Source of the DNA: Morchella semilibera
Taxonomy: Eukaryota; Ascomycota; Pezizomycetes; Pezizales; Morchellaceae
Assembly (NCBI GenBank): GCA_009192285.1
Contig: CM018603.1
Span: 7,127,613-7,191,612, forward strand
DNA: 64,000 nucleotides
Direction: 5' to 3'
Positions within the stretch are counted from its first letter, which is position 1. Each line of letters starts with the position of its first letter. The notes below the pieces were generated by a model that did no database searches, was not told the origin of the DNA, and saw only the letters and a list, made by a program, of their open reading frames with translations. The translations under genes were made by a program, and so were the position numbers. Below are positions 46,089-59,341 of this stretch, piece after piece.

Positions 46089-49000
46089 CTTTCCACGGGT
46101 TCAGCCAGATAGCTGCAGATTAGGACTCAGAGAACGGACATGCACGGGACCGCCCACAGATAGCCTCGCAGCTCACAGCTCCCCCGCTAATAATCCACCA
46201 TGCCACATATTCCGTTTCCGGGAAGAAGGGAGGGGAAGACTAACACTTAATTGAACTGCCTTCCCTTCGATCTCACTAAAGCACCTGTCCTTAACAATCT
46301 AACAATCACCACACTTCCCGCCGCTCGGCAGGCAGCATTCCGACACCAAAACGAAACCCCCCCCCCCCCCCCGGGCCGTGTGAACTCAGTGCCGTCGACA
46401 AACATTCAGATATCTTGAAGAAACACCCACGCCACTGTCACCTGTATGAAGCCTCGCCATAACATGCCACCCCTTTACGAGCCGTTCCATAATCGGCGGT
46501 GTATCGAAGAACGTTTTCCTATACACATGTCACCGAATAGTGGTAAAGGCCTCACGCACGCTCCATTTAAAGAAGTAAAGGTGAGACAAAAAAAGCGGCA
46601 GAACTTACGGTAGGACTTGCGACATCTACTCTGCGTCGGCGGCTGAAGCATGGTGGGCTGTTGTCAGGTTGCCAAAGGAGATGTAAGTGCGCTCCTAGTG
46701 GCAACTGACTGTAGCTAACCATAGTGGTCTTGTAACTTGTTAGAATACATGTGAGGTGATGTGACTGAGTTGAAAATAGGCAAGCTATCGTAGCCTTTCA
46801 TGGTAAAGCGGTTTTTCGGTCGAAGAACTAGTTGATGTCAACAGCTTGGTTCGTTATTTGTTGACGTAAGGAAGCACGTGAGGTCTAATCAGGAAACATC
46901 ACGACATTCGAAAGGATAAAAGATGGAGTCATAAAGAAGTAGAAGGGTGAGAGGGGAGGAGGTAAGAGGATAAGGAACAGGGCCAAGTATCTGTAGGGGT
47001 ATTAAGTGAAATTTCAAACCCAAGAAACACGGACAACCTCGGAGGTTAAGAAACAAAAAAAATAAAAGGGTACTTGCAAGAAAACGATGAGGGAAATAAA
47101 GATAAGAAATAGATTGACACTTACATATAAACCAACTCATCAACCCTGCCTACATTTCCTACTCCCTCTTAGCTCTGAGTATAAATTCAAAGACCATTCC
47201 ACCCTTACCTTCTTATCGTTCGTTGTTTTGTGTTTGGAAAGGTAGTTGGTGTTTGGTCAGTAGGTAGTTTTTTGCAGCCTGGCTTTCGAAGATAAGTACC
47301 AAGTACCTCCGGATTATATTCGTCAATAACCGATAAGAGCCCTCCCTTTCCACCGTGGGTGTGGTGCGTGGGTGCAAATAAAGTATTGGTAGAGTACAGT
47401 AGATTGGGTCGCTCTGCTCATCTGTAACCCGCCTAGTTTTCCGGGGGTCCGGGGAAACGACGGTTCGCATGTGTGGGTGCCAGTAGTGATTCGCGCGAGC
47501 GGGAACTCGCGCAGGGGGGAGGGGAGAGATGGTACCTGAATTTCTGCAAGAGTCCTACTAGCCAGTAGTCGGTACTTGGGCGGCGTTTTTGTTGAATAAA
47601 CAAAAGGAATAATCAAAACTACTCTAGTCAGATCTGGGGGGAAACCGATCATCATAAACTTTGCCATCGACTAGGATGATTGAAAGGACAGCCCGCGCGA
47701 TGCCGAGCTGGGCCGAGGGTATCTATCGACCTATATAGTATCAGATCATAAATACCTGACGACAACTGCAGCGTAAGCAGTGCAGTGCATACATAGGAGA
47801 AGGAAACTGAAAAAAAAACATCGCCTTATGGCGGGGGAGATGTTGTATTTATCTGCATTGATACTGAACTGATAGGATTGGTTGGCCCGTTTGATCGTGG
47901 ACTGCACCTGAACTGTAGTGTAGCTGTGCCGGGGCTTGGCTAGCTGAAGCGAGCCACGAGATCTGTTCGAAAGAGAAATCAACCCGTATATAACCACAAA
48001 GGTGTATTGGCTGCCGTGACTACCTATATCGTTTAGGAGATCTGCACTGTAATGGTGATAACTGGAGAAGGTCTTGACTTGTGGACCTTACTTATACTTG
48101 GTTGCCGGAGAGGAGCATGTTGGCCAAGAAGTAGGCCAAGAAACGTGGTGGTATGCGCGATGAAAGGTGAGATGAGGTTGGTGGCTTTTTCAAATTCACT
48201 TTCTTGAGATGGTATATATATATATATATACGAAGAAATGATTTTCTTGAGAACTTTCAACGCTGTTATATTGCTTTTTGTGAATCTACATACCTTTTCT
48301 ATGAGTGTCAGTCATTTGAGCACACATACTCTGACCATTATCGTGTGCATACATGCACATGTATACATGTATGTACCTTAGACAGGGATACCATACTTCG
48401 GTAGAGTAGAGCAAATTCGAGTTAATAGAGTAAAGACGAAGGGAAAGATCCTTGCCAAAGATCACACGTATATTAGAAGAAACGGAGGTATGAATATGCA
48501 ATGCACCATAATATCAGCATTGAGTATTCAATTCTAAAGGAGGGGGTGGAGGGGGTGAGAGAGTTTACATATAGTTTTTTCTAGGTGGCGGCTATTTGTT
48601 CTGGGTACCGCTGCCGGCGCAGCTAGGTAGACGTGGCCATATATGCGGGAGTGAGTACGACATAACAAACATTCAAGGGGCATCATGAAGCATTGAATTA
48701 TGAGGAAACGTCAGCTATTCTACGACATGCATTATAGGTTAGTGATGCATAGTTTGAGAGTTGAAGCCCGGACTTATCAAATAAAACCCTCAAGACATTG
48801 CTTACATAGAGCCCGTAAAACCCTACCTCCCGCATCGACTATCAAAAGGTTATTCCTCCACATAGGTTATCGATGATTGGTACCGTTGGTATCAATAATG
48901 CATAAATCAAGCTTTCCCTGCATGCAGATCGACGGGCATGTTCCGAATCAGGCCTAAATTCCGGAAAATTCAAATCTCAACCTATCACTCGATAGGTTGA

Positions 49001-51156
49001 ACGGTCGTGTGAGGATCTTCCGGAAGTCGGCATTCCTTTTAAACAGTGGTTTTGTAGATAGACCCTGAGGGAAGAGTGCCTTGACTCTACTAGGGCAGGT
49101 AAAACGGACGAATCGGGCCGAATACTTTTGTTCTCCTCTCCTTTACTTTTTTTTCTGTAACCCATGTCATTGGTTAAATATCTCTCTAAAAAGGCTCTTA
49201 TATCCCATCTAGGGTTCTCCGATGCAGCAATCCATCCCTCATCATTAGAGATTCTTAATGTGAGGTGGCGATAGTTTGAAAAGTGATAATGATGGACTTG
49301 AACTTAACGTGGTAGTAAAACCGGCCGTCTTAGACATGTTTCAGATTGCGGATCGCGTGCAGAGTAAGCATATCGGTGGTCTTTACCCTCACCGGAGATA
49401 GATAGATATAAGGTGTCAGATGTCAGCAGTACCTCCGTAGTCGGCCATACAAGAGGCATGACTACACAGGCATATCCTCTTGTATCGGTCGGAAATAACG
49501 GCCCTCGAGACTGACTAAAACAAATCCGCGGAAATACTGTAAAGATAATGTTGAGTATTCTATGCATGTATACATTTGTGGGGATTAGTTTCTGAAATAT
49601 AGCTGCGATGACGCTATCCCCTGTCTATCTGTATGGCTAGGACCCGTAAACCAGCACAGTTTGTTAATCGGGTCATAAATTATCACTCATATCGTTTCCT
49701 TACGGACCATATCTAATAGGAAGCCCTTCGATCCTATCTAGAAAACGTCCAAAGGGCTCCACTAGCTAGTTTAGCGTTAAAGTTGGCCTAGACTTAGGTT
49801 TAAGTAGTCGATGAAGTACCAAAGGAGGATCTAGCAACGCCAGAATCTAGTATGACCTGGTATCCTACACCTGGTAAGTATCGGGGCCTTCAGATAAGAG
49901 TCTTGAATACCATTCCCCTCTTCAAACCATCACTTCCAACCCCCTTATTTCAGATCGGCCGCCTATTAGACCTAACTACCTGCTGGTAGTCCTGAACTTT
50001 GCTGATGTTAGAGCCTTCATCTTTCCTCGATGAGCTCAGAGGTTCATGGCATAGATGGTGGTGTCTAGACAGATGGCGCCCCAAAGCACTACAAGTGCTA
50101 CATGTGTAGGGGTAAGTCTGTTGATACTGGCCGTGGTTGCAATAGTTCTCACTGTCAACAGACTTACCCCTACACGCGTAGTACTTGTACCCGTGTTAGT
50201 TGAGTGTCGGTCTTGTGATAGTCTTACATCAGTGCGTACCCATACCAGTGATTTTGTGCCGGCCATAAGCGTATATCTCGGAATTAGCAGTTAATTTTCC
50301 TAGCTCGGCCATGTTCTATGCAAGGGCCCGAACAGGCCTTGGCTGCATCTTGTACCCATTAATAAAGCTAGAAATGAGGCTTATATATTATAAGCTTTGC
50401 GTTTGATGAAAATGAGATTCCCAGCCGATTACGGAGCCCCCATCTCTTCCTCTTCTCTGCCGGAGGGGGCGAAAAGATAAGACTTTATCATAGCCTACAG
50501 GTCACACATGTATAAAACAATAAACCAACAGATCCCCTATTTCTGGCCTATATATGAATATTACTCATGCGCAATCACTCGTATCTTTTTTCCTTTGAAA
50601 TAGCTTCGAGGTTGATCCTTCTCAGCTTACCGCCAAAATAGTTCTTTACAAAGATGGTCTGCAACTGTGACAAGAATGCGACAAGGAGGAAATTCTGGGT
50701 CTGGTTTTTTATGCTTTCTTCTCTGCCCAGTGATATTTTATGCTGCTGGGTTTGGTTTATATTTTTGGGTTCGATACATGTAGTGTTTACAACATAATGA
50801 AATAGACGATTTTTCTAGAGAATAGAGAGTCCTAAATGCTCAGGTTGGCTCACTAACAACGCATCGGAGGTAATTCAAACAACGAGTGATATTCTATGAC
50901 CCAATATAACACCTGATTCTCGGGTTTATGGTATATCTAGGGTATTCTTTGTATAATGCACCTCGCGGTAACGTTCCCCTTACTGCTAACTCCCCAAACG
51001 AGCGAAACAAAATGTGGCGGATATAAAAAAACAAGTCTCAAGAGGGCAGAAAAAAAAGGAGTGATCGAAATGAGTTCAAACAATTGCTATAAAAAGAAAG
51101 TAGCCCCCTCCCCAATTCCCCAACCAAAAAAGAGAAACCCCCAAACTCCCCGGATC
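46089..51156. other. Long gene-poor stretch
   Basis: No gene could be supported on either strand. Contains a 16-C run (46357-46372), a TA repeat near 48216-48230, several TACATGTA palindromes (about 48362, 50776) and the foldback element at 50092-50187. The last 200 bases are the 3' flank of the Aim21-like gene. Confidence 0.45.
50090..50189. mobile_element. Short near-perfect foldback element, TA-flanked
   Basis: Arms 50090-50124 and 50155-50189 are 35 bases with three mismatches (TACAAGTGCTACATGTGTAG against TACAAGTACTACGCGTGTAG, then GGGTAAGTCTGTTGA identical), around a 30-base loop. If the outermost TA is a duplication, the element is 96 bp. Frames on both strands encode the same ITNRLTPT-like string because of the symmetry and are not genes. 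Could be a tiny MITE or a transcribed hairpin. Confidence 0.65.
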
Positions 51157-54100
51157 TTAAACCTCAACTCTGGCGTCTCCCTCCATATTACTCACATCAC
51201 CGCCCGCGACCGCAACCTCGGCCGCTTCTTCTACTCTGCCTTTTTCGGCTTCCCCGACAACATCAGCATCGCTCTTTTTGTCAACACCAGCTGGAGCCGC
51301 GTCTCCAGGGTGTTCATCTGTAGGAATAACAGTAGGGAGGGCGCCTATTTCTTCTTTCTCCTCTGCTGCGGTGGTTGTAAGCGCTTCAGGTTCCTTCTGT
51401 GTACTTGAGACAGATGGAACGGTCTGAGCACCAGTACCAGTTGCGCCAGGAAGCGTACTTGTTGTTGCGGCAGGGGCAAGAACCTCCTCCTTTTTATCCT
51501 CCTTCTTATCTTCCTGCACATCCTTATTACCGGGGGGCGGTGAGTCCGTGAGGACTTCAACGTCTCCTTGATCACCGACGCTCCAGATACTCCAGACGCC
51601 TACGCTCATTACCTCCAGCTTTTTCTCTTCCCTAGTTGCAGTGGGTAACTTCCGTCCCCTTGGACCCTTTGCACGGCTTTTCCTCACGTCCGTAAGAACC
51701 TTCTTTTCCTTCTCTTTCTCTGGGCTTGCGGGAGCTTCTTCCACTTTCTTCGGGGCAGAAGGGCCGAGTTTCAGTCGGTTGTCGAGGTCGCTAAAGAAAC
51801 CTGCCTTCAAGGCTGCAATCTTGCCACCTGTACGGGGAGGGATTGATGGTTTTGGTTTCGGCGCCGTCGGGACTGCATCTGCGGACGGGGCTCTTGCGGC
51901 TATGCTTCCGGCAGGACGCACCGGGCGGTTCAGTGGTACTTTAGGCTTTGGGCGGTCAGGGACACCTGGTGGCAGCTTCTTCTCTGTTACGGGCTGATCC
52001 GAGGCTGGTGGGCGGTCCGGAACTGTGGGAGCAGCACCTCGCACCTTCGGTGGTGGTCTTGCGGATGGAACCGTCGGGCGGGCAGGAATCTCTGGTTTTG
52101 AGCTGGCTTCGATAGGAGCACCTGTTGTGGGGCGTTTTTCAACCTCTGAAGTGGTAGGATCTTCGAACTTTGTGGTACCGCTAGTGGTTGCGCGGTCTTT
52201 AGGCTCCGTTGCAGAGTACTCTTCTTCGGGGAGGTGTGTGAGTTCGGCACTGAGCTCCAAGCTGGGCGGGACATCCTCCCAGATATCATTGCTAGGGAAC
52301 CTCTTGGCCTTATCGCGGCTATGATTGACACCTAGCTTATCAGGATCGTCGGTACTAGATCCGCGCTTAAGAAGTTTCTCCAGGCCATCATCTCGTCCTT
52401 CGCGGTTGACCTGGTGTCTGTATTCTGCAGTTTTCTTCGACGCTTCTTTCTGTTTTCTCTCAAATTCGACCTCATCACCGGGCACATAATGTTCGTTCGG
52501 CTGACCGTGGATAAATTTCACACCAGACTCCGGTTTTCCGTCGGCCCTCTTTGGGATAGTCCCATCGGCTTCTCTTTCCTCATCTGTCATTTCCGTATCC
52601 TTTGGAGGAGGAGTTGATGAGACAGTTGCTTCCAACTGCGAGAACTCTGGTGCCTCCTCCCAAACATCCTTACTTGGGAACCTGTGCCCACCTGAAGATC
52701 CCATTGACTCCGGCATTCCAGGTCTCTTTGGTTTTTCGTGAGTCTTCATCTCTCCAGGAGTTTCTTTGCCTTCGGCTTCGTCGTCGGATTCGGGGAACAG
52801 CGGTTCGGGACGTTCTCCAGATTCTAAAGTTTCCCTCACAAGCGATTCTTTCGACTCAGAGGCACGACCGGGTAGCTTGACCGGTTCGACATCAGCATCC
52901 TCGTCGTCCTCGTCATAATCTGTACCTGGATGAGTTGATTGCGGCCTTGTAGGAGGCCTTGTAGGAGGCCTCGTAGGGGGCCTTGAATTGAGGGCAGATT
53001 CGGGTCTCCATGCCGCAAGAGGCGGAGAGATAGCTGGCGCCATATACGCCCCGCCAGCTCTCTTCAACACTTCATCAGCAGCCAAGATGGGGTACTCATG
53101 CTCCATCTCCTCGGCCTCGTCATCGTCCGCTTCTTCTGCTTCCTCTTCCTCTTCATCAAGGTCATGATAATGTTTAGTGGGTGAAGCAGGCCTAGTACTA
53201 GGTCTGGTTCCTGGCCTCGAGCTTGGGACACGGTGGGGGTGGTGATTGTGCAGATGGTGGTGATAAGTCGGGGGATCTAGATGTATCGCAAGCTCCGAAT
53301 CCTTATCTTCAGAAGCATTACCAATTGCCCGAGCGAGTGAGGCAGCATCTAGGTTGGAGAAACCGACGGCGGGGGTCCCAGGCTCGGACGGGGAGATAAC
53401 GCGTGCATACTGCTCGCTGGCTAGGTAACCGATTTCTTCGTCAGGAACCGGAGTGGAGGTTTCAGGCGCTGACAATCCCTGTGCAACCGATTGGTTGAGA
53501 TCGCTAACACTTCGGGCTAAAGCAAGCAACGACGACACCAAGTCAGTTTTTTTTGTTTGTCCCTGTACCTCGTCACCTCCACTCCTCACAAACACACGAT
53601 GGAAACAAGGAAACAGGAAGGAGGGAGGGCGGAAATAAAAGAAACAAAGATCCAGCCAGTTTTACAATGGATAATTGGATGAAAACAAGAAACATGAGGA
53701 TGCCTAAGGGGGGAAAACAACTCCATCCCTGCCCCTGGAACCCCACCAAACAATTGTGGGGGAAGAGACTTAAACTTACCATGCGGGTTCACCCTCGGCG
53801 TTCCATGGCTCCCGTATGCCCCCTCATCCATCTCCCATTCCTCCTTATACACATGCGACTTTTTCCCACCTCCAGGAGTAGCTGCTGGAGTTGGAGCCTG
53901 CACATCTCCTGCATTTGGGTACATTGGGACAATTTTCCCAATCTGTGGAATTCCCGTATTCTTCCTCACTGGAGTTCTGTAGGGAACCCTGGCTACTGGT
54001 TGATGCAATTCCGTAGACGTTGAGACTGTACGGAGCTCTGGCTCTTGTTGCTGCTCCCCCTCGGCCTCCCCATCCTCAGGGGTGGAACGTGGCTTCGTGG

Positions 54101-54197
54101 AAGGCCTCGGTGGGATGATGGGGGTAGAGGAAGAAGTTGCGTCATTGGATGCCCTCGAGGGACGTGGCGGGATCAAAGGTGCTGGTGTTGATGCCAT
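51157..54197 (-). CDS. AIM21: Aim21-like actin-patch protein, two exons
   Basis: Predicted 945 aa, largely disordered. Exon 1 (53780-54197) carries Pro-rich PLIPPRPSRAS and PIIPPRPS motifs and the conserved GKIVPMYPNAGDVQAPTP. Exon 2 (51157-53576) has acidic and Arg-Pro repeats (RPPTRPPTRPPTRP), two copies of an RFPSxDxWEExP block (RFPSKDVWEEAP, RFPSNDIWEDVP), a run of PxxPDRP-type SH3 ligands (VPDRPKPKVPLNRP) and the signature GGKIAALKAGFFSDLDNRLK, SRAKGPRGRK and VWSIWSVGD. In yeast Aim21 works with Tda2 at cortical actin patches to regulate barbed-end assembly and endocytosis. The donor is a perfect GTAAGT at 53779; of nearby acceptors only one at 53577 keeps phase (intron 203 bp), so this junction is less certain. 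Confidence 0.8.
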
Positions 54198-55850
54198 TTT
54201 TGAGTACTTTTGTTTGAAATTTGATTGAGGTGAGATGAGGTGAGGTGAGGTGAGGTGAGGTGGGGGGGAAGAAAGGGAGAGGGAGAGGGAGAAGGACTAG
54301 ATAAATAGAAGCTCGATGATACTGAAGCTCAAACCGCTTCTTATCGTCCGTTCACAACAAGCAAGGAAATTCAGAGCTAGGTAGGTTAAGAAAACCCGCG
54401 GGTCCGCTATCCTTATGAATCCACATACATCCCATATTCCCCCAACTTATCCCAGCAAAATAACATATGACATGCTCCAAAAGTCTCAAGTCATGGGAAC
54501 AAGCCTTGCAGCTGCTTGCATGATGAGGGAGAGAGGGGTGTTGGTTGTATGGGTTCTGTAGAAGTAAGTACATGTAAGTGCTACTGTTGTACGAGGGAAG
54601 CTCTACTCTATTCTAACTGTTGCCTACATGTATCTACCTTACATGTATGTTGTGTACTACATACTCTCTAGAGTACCTATCATATATAGTTTTTTTTTTT
54701 AGTTTTTTCCCTCCCATCAATAAAAAATCTTTTTTCCCTCTCCATCAATAAAAAATCGTGCCTTCTTCTGCTCATTCCGATATACACATGTATGTATCAA
54801 TATGACGTTTGACCATCCCAACAACATCCCCCCCCCAAAAAAACAACCCCTCATTACATGTATGCCACCAACCATGCACAACAACACAGGACTACTGCGA
54901 ATATATATCAAATTGGTGATTTCTCTGACACATCCGGCCGCAACAATTGCTTTGTACCCCCCTCCCCAGTCCCACTTGCAGGCTGCAGAGAGCTTCTTCT
55001 GATTGGTTTAATCCTTCTCAACTCTACCCCTCCAACCCATAACTTTTGCGGGGAAAGAGCTCCTTCCTATGGGTCTACCTTACTGTACCTACATGTCCCG
55101 CATACATCATGTATGTATGCATGTCTTGTCCATCATGGGAGACCCGAGTCTATTTAAAATACTCTCTCTGGTTCAACCGTAGAAATAACTCATCATCAGA
55201 GCCGCCTAGATCCACCACCACTGCCTCAAGAGTTCCAGCTGGCCTCATGATACTTCTGTGCATCAGTAAATCACAGGGTTATGGCTATTGGCTACACTAT
55301 ATCTCAACTGTACCGCCTCTCATTATTAAGAAAAGGGGGTGCATGTGGGGCAAACCCACATGAATCTGTATCTTGTATGGCCGTACCTTTTTCCTCCCGT
55401 TTTGCAAACATCACTTTGCAGTAATTACTGTCGTACAGCATCTGATCCCAACATTTTATATCACAAGTACACAAAAACAGTTCATTTCATAAAACTCTTT
55501 CAGCTCATCTCGAAACCTGAAATAGAACGAACCACAAGAAAAAGGGGAACATTTGGGGCATAAAGGTTCATTACTACACTGAATTCATCGCGGAAATAAT
55601 AGATAAAATGAATAGAAAGAAAAGGAATAAGAAAAAAAATAGAAGCCCAGACCCCCGGAATCGCCAAGATTGACAGAAAGAAGGAAGAACCGAACCACAA
55701 AAGCTACAAGAAAAGAATCCTTCCGCATCTCCAAATCCGCAATTCTCACCTTGGCAATCAGTATTTTCTCTCATCGTCTATCTCATCCCCAGATGCTCTG
55801 CTTGCAGAGCTTAGCCCCCTGACCAGATAATGTCAGTGCCTATGTGTTTA
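54198..55850. other. 5' flank of the Aim21-like gene and intergenic DNA
   Basis: A GAGGT pentamer repeat lies at 54226-54262 just upstream of the gene start. TACATGTA occurs near 54570, 54627, 54640 and 54855. No supported gene. Confidence 0.5.
54226..54262. repeat. GAGGT pentamer repeat
   Basis: GAGGTGAGATGAGGTGAGGT and further GAGGT units, directly upstream of the Aim21-like start on the minus strand (CACCT in sense), so probably in its leader or promoter. Confidence 0.7.
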
Positions 55851-56515
55851 TTACACAATCATCTGGGCGACACCTGCACCACCCAGTGTCTTGCTACCCA
55901 TGAATTCCTGTCCCTTCAATCCCGCCAAACCGTAGAAACACCCCGCAAGGGTCAGGATAACTGCTGCAGCGATGAGAGATGAGGCCTTAACAACAATCGA
56001 GATCCACTGAACAGCTGCCATGGCGAGGTAGATACCTGCGCGACCATAGTTGGAATGGAACTTGCGCACAAAGTCGTCGAATACCTTTGACGTCGGACAG
56101 ATGCGAAGAAGCAAGGGGATTTCAATAAAGACTAGAAGAAGCCCGCAAATCCTAGTTACGCGTTAGATATTAACTCGCCGTATTGGAGAAGATGGAAACA
56201 AACAGGCAAATAATAGAGAAGATGATGAGAAGCGAAAAGCTGAAGATGTTCGCAATTCCTACTGCGATACAGAGGATGATTGCGATAATTCCCGTCCTAG
56301 AATTCTCTCATCAGCGATGAAGCCCCATCCATTTCAAAGAGCCCCCTTCCATCAAACGTAGTAGAAGAAGAGATGAGGCATACCATTGGCCATATATACC
56401 TATTAATCACAATCTCGGTCAGCCTCATCGTTGTAAACAACCAACCCCGCCATTATATTATCCAGGTAGACTCACTGAAATTCCTCGTCTTGAATTCCGA
56501 ACCGATGCTCTCCAT
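55851..56515 (-). CDS. TVP18: Golgi membrane protein Tvp18, four exons
   Basis: Predicted 149 aa, matching the usual length. Exons: 56476-56515, 56384-56399 (only 16 nt), 56204-56296 and 55851-56151; introns of 76, 86 and 52 bp all preserve phase. The joined N-terminus reads KTRNFSIYGQWTGIIAIIL, where the micro-exon supplies IYGQ, followed by TM1, FIEIPLLLRICPTSKVF, TM pairs and the conserved C-terminus AGLKGQEFMGSKTLGG. Tvp18 is a four-TM protein of late Golgi vesicles found with Tlg2 compartments; its exact role is unknown. Donors are GTGAGT, GTATGC and GTTTGT. Confidence is high because the family sequence is continuous across all junctions. Confidence 0.92.
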
Positions 56516-57814
56516 GATACCCATCTTGAATTGTTTATGTGTTGTTCCTTTCCTTCTGGTGCTTATTTAACTATAACCGCAGGAGTTTGGTCTTGCTGTG
56601 TAGAAGTGACTGAATGAATATATAACCGGGGAGAGGCGTAAGAGTCGTCGTAACTATAATCCTTTGGATGGGGGTATAGACAGAGTGCGGTCGTGGTCGT
56701 TTCCTCGTGACAAGCTCGCTTGCCTATGTACGTATATCCCTTCCTTCGACTTGCGATGGTGCTGATGTGATAGCTGTAGTGGTGGTGGTAGTGGTGGTGA
56801 TAGTGGTAATGGTAGTGGTTGGGGGGGGGGGGGGGGTGATGATAAGTATCTTAGAAGGGATCAGGTGGAAAAAAGAGCTCCCGTCATCGGGCCTTCTCGT
56901 TCCTTTGTGGCCACACATTCCTCTCGCCAAAAGTAGAATGGGCGCCGTTGCGGCAACAAACGGTCCTTGGCGCCAGGAATAGAAATTACATGTCCTCCTC
57001 CGTGAATCCTGTCAGAAGTCTTACTCTTTTTTTTTTTTACATTGCCTGAACTGCAGCTGTTCTATATACATGTAGATTGCTATATATTCCTCTGCTTAAC
57101 TGGTTCTACTACATGTATACATGTAGTTACATCTATCGCTCAGCACCCACCGGAGAGACATCTGTATGTTTCTCTAGTGTCTTTCCGGTGGGTACCATTT
57201 ACGTACGCAGCGGCTACTCGGCCACTCTCCCGCAGACGCGCGTTCAGCCTCCTGCCGCCGCCAGGGCCGCAGGGCTGAGGAAAGATTCTTTGTTTGTTCG
57301 TTCGTCAGCTTCGGTATATGGGTCCCGTACTAGCCATTGTTCTGGCATCTACTAACGGTTCCAGTAATCACCATCACAGGCCCACACATTACCTGCGGCT
57401 GCTTGCCAAGGATCTACATGCCTTTCATGACCCCTCATTCCCCTTCCTCAACTCCTTGAAATCAGCCTCTTCACATAAATTCTTACTTGTAATACCCTCA
57501 GATTTGATTTCTCATTGTGCAGACAGAGATAAAGTATAAAAGATATGTTTATCCATTATCTTCTACTCAAAACACACTGAAGAGAGCGAGAAAAGGATAG
57601 AGCGAATGAGTAATTACTTATTGACGTGAGAGCGTAGAGAGAAGGAGTCGGAGAAAAAAGGGTAAAGAAAAAAAAAATCATGTCTTATAGACCCCGACAA
57701 CTGTGTTCACTTCACACACCTGGCCATCCACAACACGTACACGGGGAACATCGAAATTACTTGATTTTTATATATTTTCTTTTATACCGCGGGCAGAGGC
57801 ATTGGCAGAAATAA
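56516..57814. other. Intergenic stretch
   Basis: No supported gene. Contains a GGT-rich patch and a 16-G run (56779-56836) and three TACATGTA palindromes near 57069-57125. Confidence 0.5.
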
Positions 57815-58644
57815 TCAGCCGTAAACGAGTCTGAAGATGTCGTTGAGTACGTAATAACTCCCACGATCCGGGACGAGGTGGAAACACTGAGAATACCGCT
57901 GGGGGTGTTCGCTGTCATCAATCTGAATTAAGGGAGTGTATTAGTAACGAAGACTCGACAAGAAAAAAAGAGATGATCACAAACAATGAGCTCGCCTGTT
58001 ACGAGGACAATGATCGATCCTTCGGGCCCAGCAGGCTGGGCGTCCAGGGTTGTAATCCTATGGGCTACCTTGCCAAAAGGCAGCTCCTATAACCCAAATC
58101 AAGTCAGAATCATATATCTAGCTCTAGAGAATGGGATTGGCACTGACCGTGAGCTTCTCGATGATTTTCCCGACACCTTGATGTTGATTCGTCTCGAAAG
58201 TCATCATCGAGTTCTCTCTCTAAAATAAGAACCAGCTGTCAGCCCTCCGCAATCACAGCAAGGCTTTATGGGGGGCGGTATGTGGTCGAACATAGAGAGG
58301 AGCCAAATCAGCGCGGCTGGTATCGAAGGTGTTATAGTAGTACGTGGCGAACTGAGCTATCCGCCTATGTCAGAACCTATCACAGCCCCGCATATCTGTA
58401 CCGCATAGAATGTAAAGAGGGCCGCATACTCGCAACTGCACTAAAATCTAGAGATTTAACAGAGTGTTAGTAACTCGCATAGGATAGAAGCGGCCTGCAT
58501 CCAGCTTTCCATGGTTCCATGAGCGCTATCGCGGCTAAGATCCATCACCACGGTATCATAGACCCAACACAAGCCCACTTACGCGCCCTTGCAAGCTCGC
58601 TCCGAAATAAAAATACATGGATAGAGAGGAGGCCTACCAGCCAT
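57815..58644 (-). CDS. NTF2: Nuclear transport factor 2 (NTF2), six exons
   Basis: Predicted 123 aa, the normal NTF2 length. Exons: 58638-58644 (7 nt), 58430-58447 (18 nt), 58292-58356, 58148-58219, 57985-58086 and 57815-57922; introns 190, 73, 72, 61 and 62 bp, all phase-consistent, with branch sites such as TTACTAACA and TTCTGACA. The product begins [20 protein letters not shown] and continues with [43 protein letters not shown] and ends [17 protein letters not shown]2 is the dimeric importer of Ran-GDP through FxFG nucleoporins and is essential in yeast. No open frame longer than about 35 codons marks the gene, so simple ORF searches miss it. An intron 190 bp long follows the 7-nt first exon. 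Confidence 0.93.
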
Positions 58645-59341
58645 CTTAAGCTTCTCTGAGTCGACCGTCTATTAAAAAAAAAAACGATGGGACCTTCTTC
58701 GTGGGCGGTTGAGGATATCTTGTGGTGGTGGTTGAAGTGATTGTGTTGGTTTTAGGAGGGGAAAGAATGAGGGGTTGAGGTGGGATGTGATGTCGTGGTT
58801 GATGGTCGCCAAGAGATATTGGAATAGGGTTTTTATTTTTGCACTAGAACTCGATAGCCCAACGTGACCACCCCCAAATCTCCATTGTATTATTTATTTA
58901 TGCAGGAACAAGAAAAGAGAGCTGTATGTCATATGCATTTATCCCCCGTTTGTTTTTCCATATTTATATGCAGTGCCCCCGCTTAATTACCTCTATACAT
59001 GCAGTACTCGTTCAACACCCCCCAAATGTGCTCTCCTGATTCTAGTGCACGTCTCCAGACCTGACATTTACCTCAACCCTTAAATGGAGTAGCTTGGTTC
59101 ACTCATAAGATATCACTCGCATTAATTGCGCACCCACTGGAACTTGGCATAGTAATATATGGCGGTTGGAAGGCGTAGATAGAGACTTTACCACTCAAGT
59201 TACTACGAGGGATGGCATCACAGAGAGAAATCCTTCTTTGTTCCGGTCTCGCACACACACCTATAGACCAGACCATACCTTACAAAATAGATCCACACAC
59301 CACACCACACCACACACACTATACAAACTCTTACATGCATA
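58645..59341. other. Intergenic DNA between NTF2 and GH115 genes
   Basis: Upstream flank of NTF2 (T-run on its sense strand just before the start) and downstream flank of GH115. An A-run lies at 58673-58684 and a CACAC-rich patch near 59300. No gene seen. Confidence 0.5.

Noticed and set aside
50036-50294. Frames on both strands sharing an NRLTPT string
   Set aside because: The similarity is produced by the inverted repeat at 50090-50189.
51641-52324. Plus-strand frames of 99-118 codons
   Set aside because: Antisense shadows of the Aim21-like exon, whose sense strand carries the family signature.
57986-58228. Plus-strand open frame of 80 codons
   Set aside because: It is antisense to NTF2 exons 4 and 5, whose minus-strand translation is a clear NTF2 sequence.
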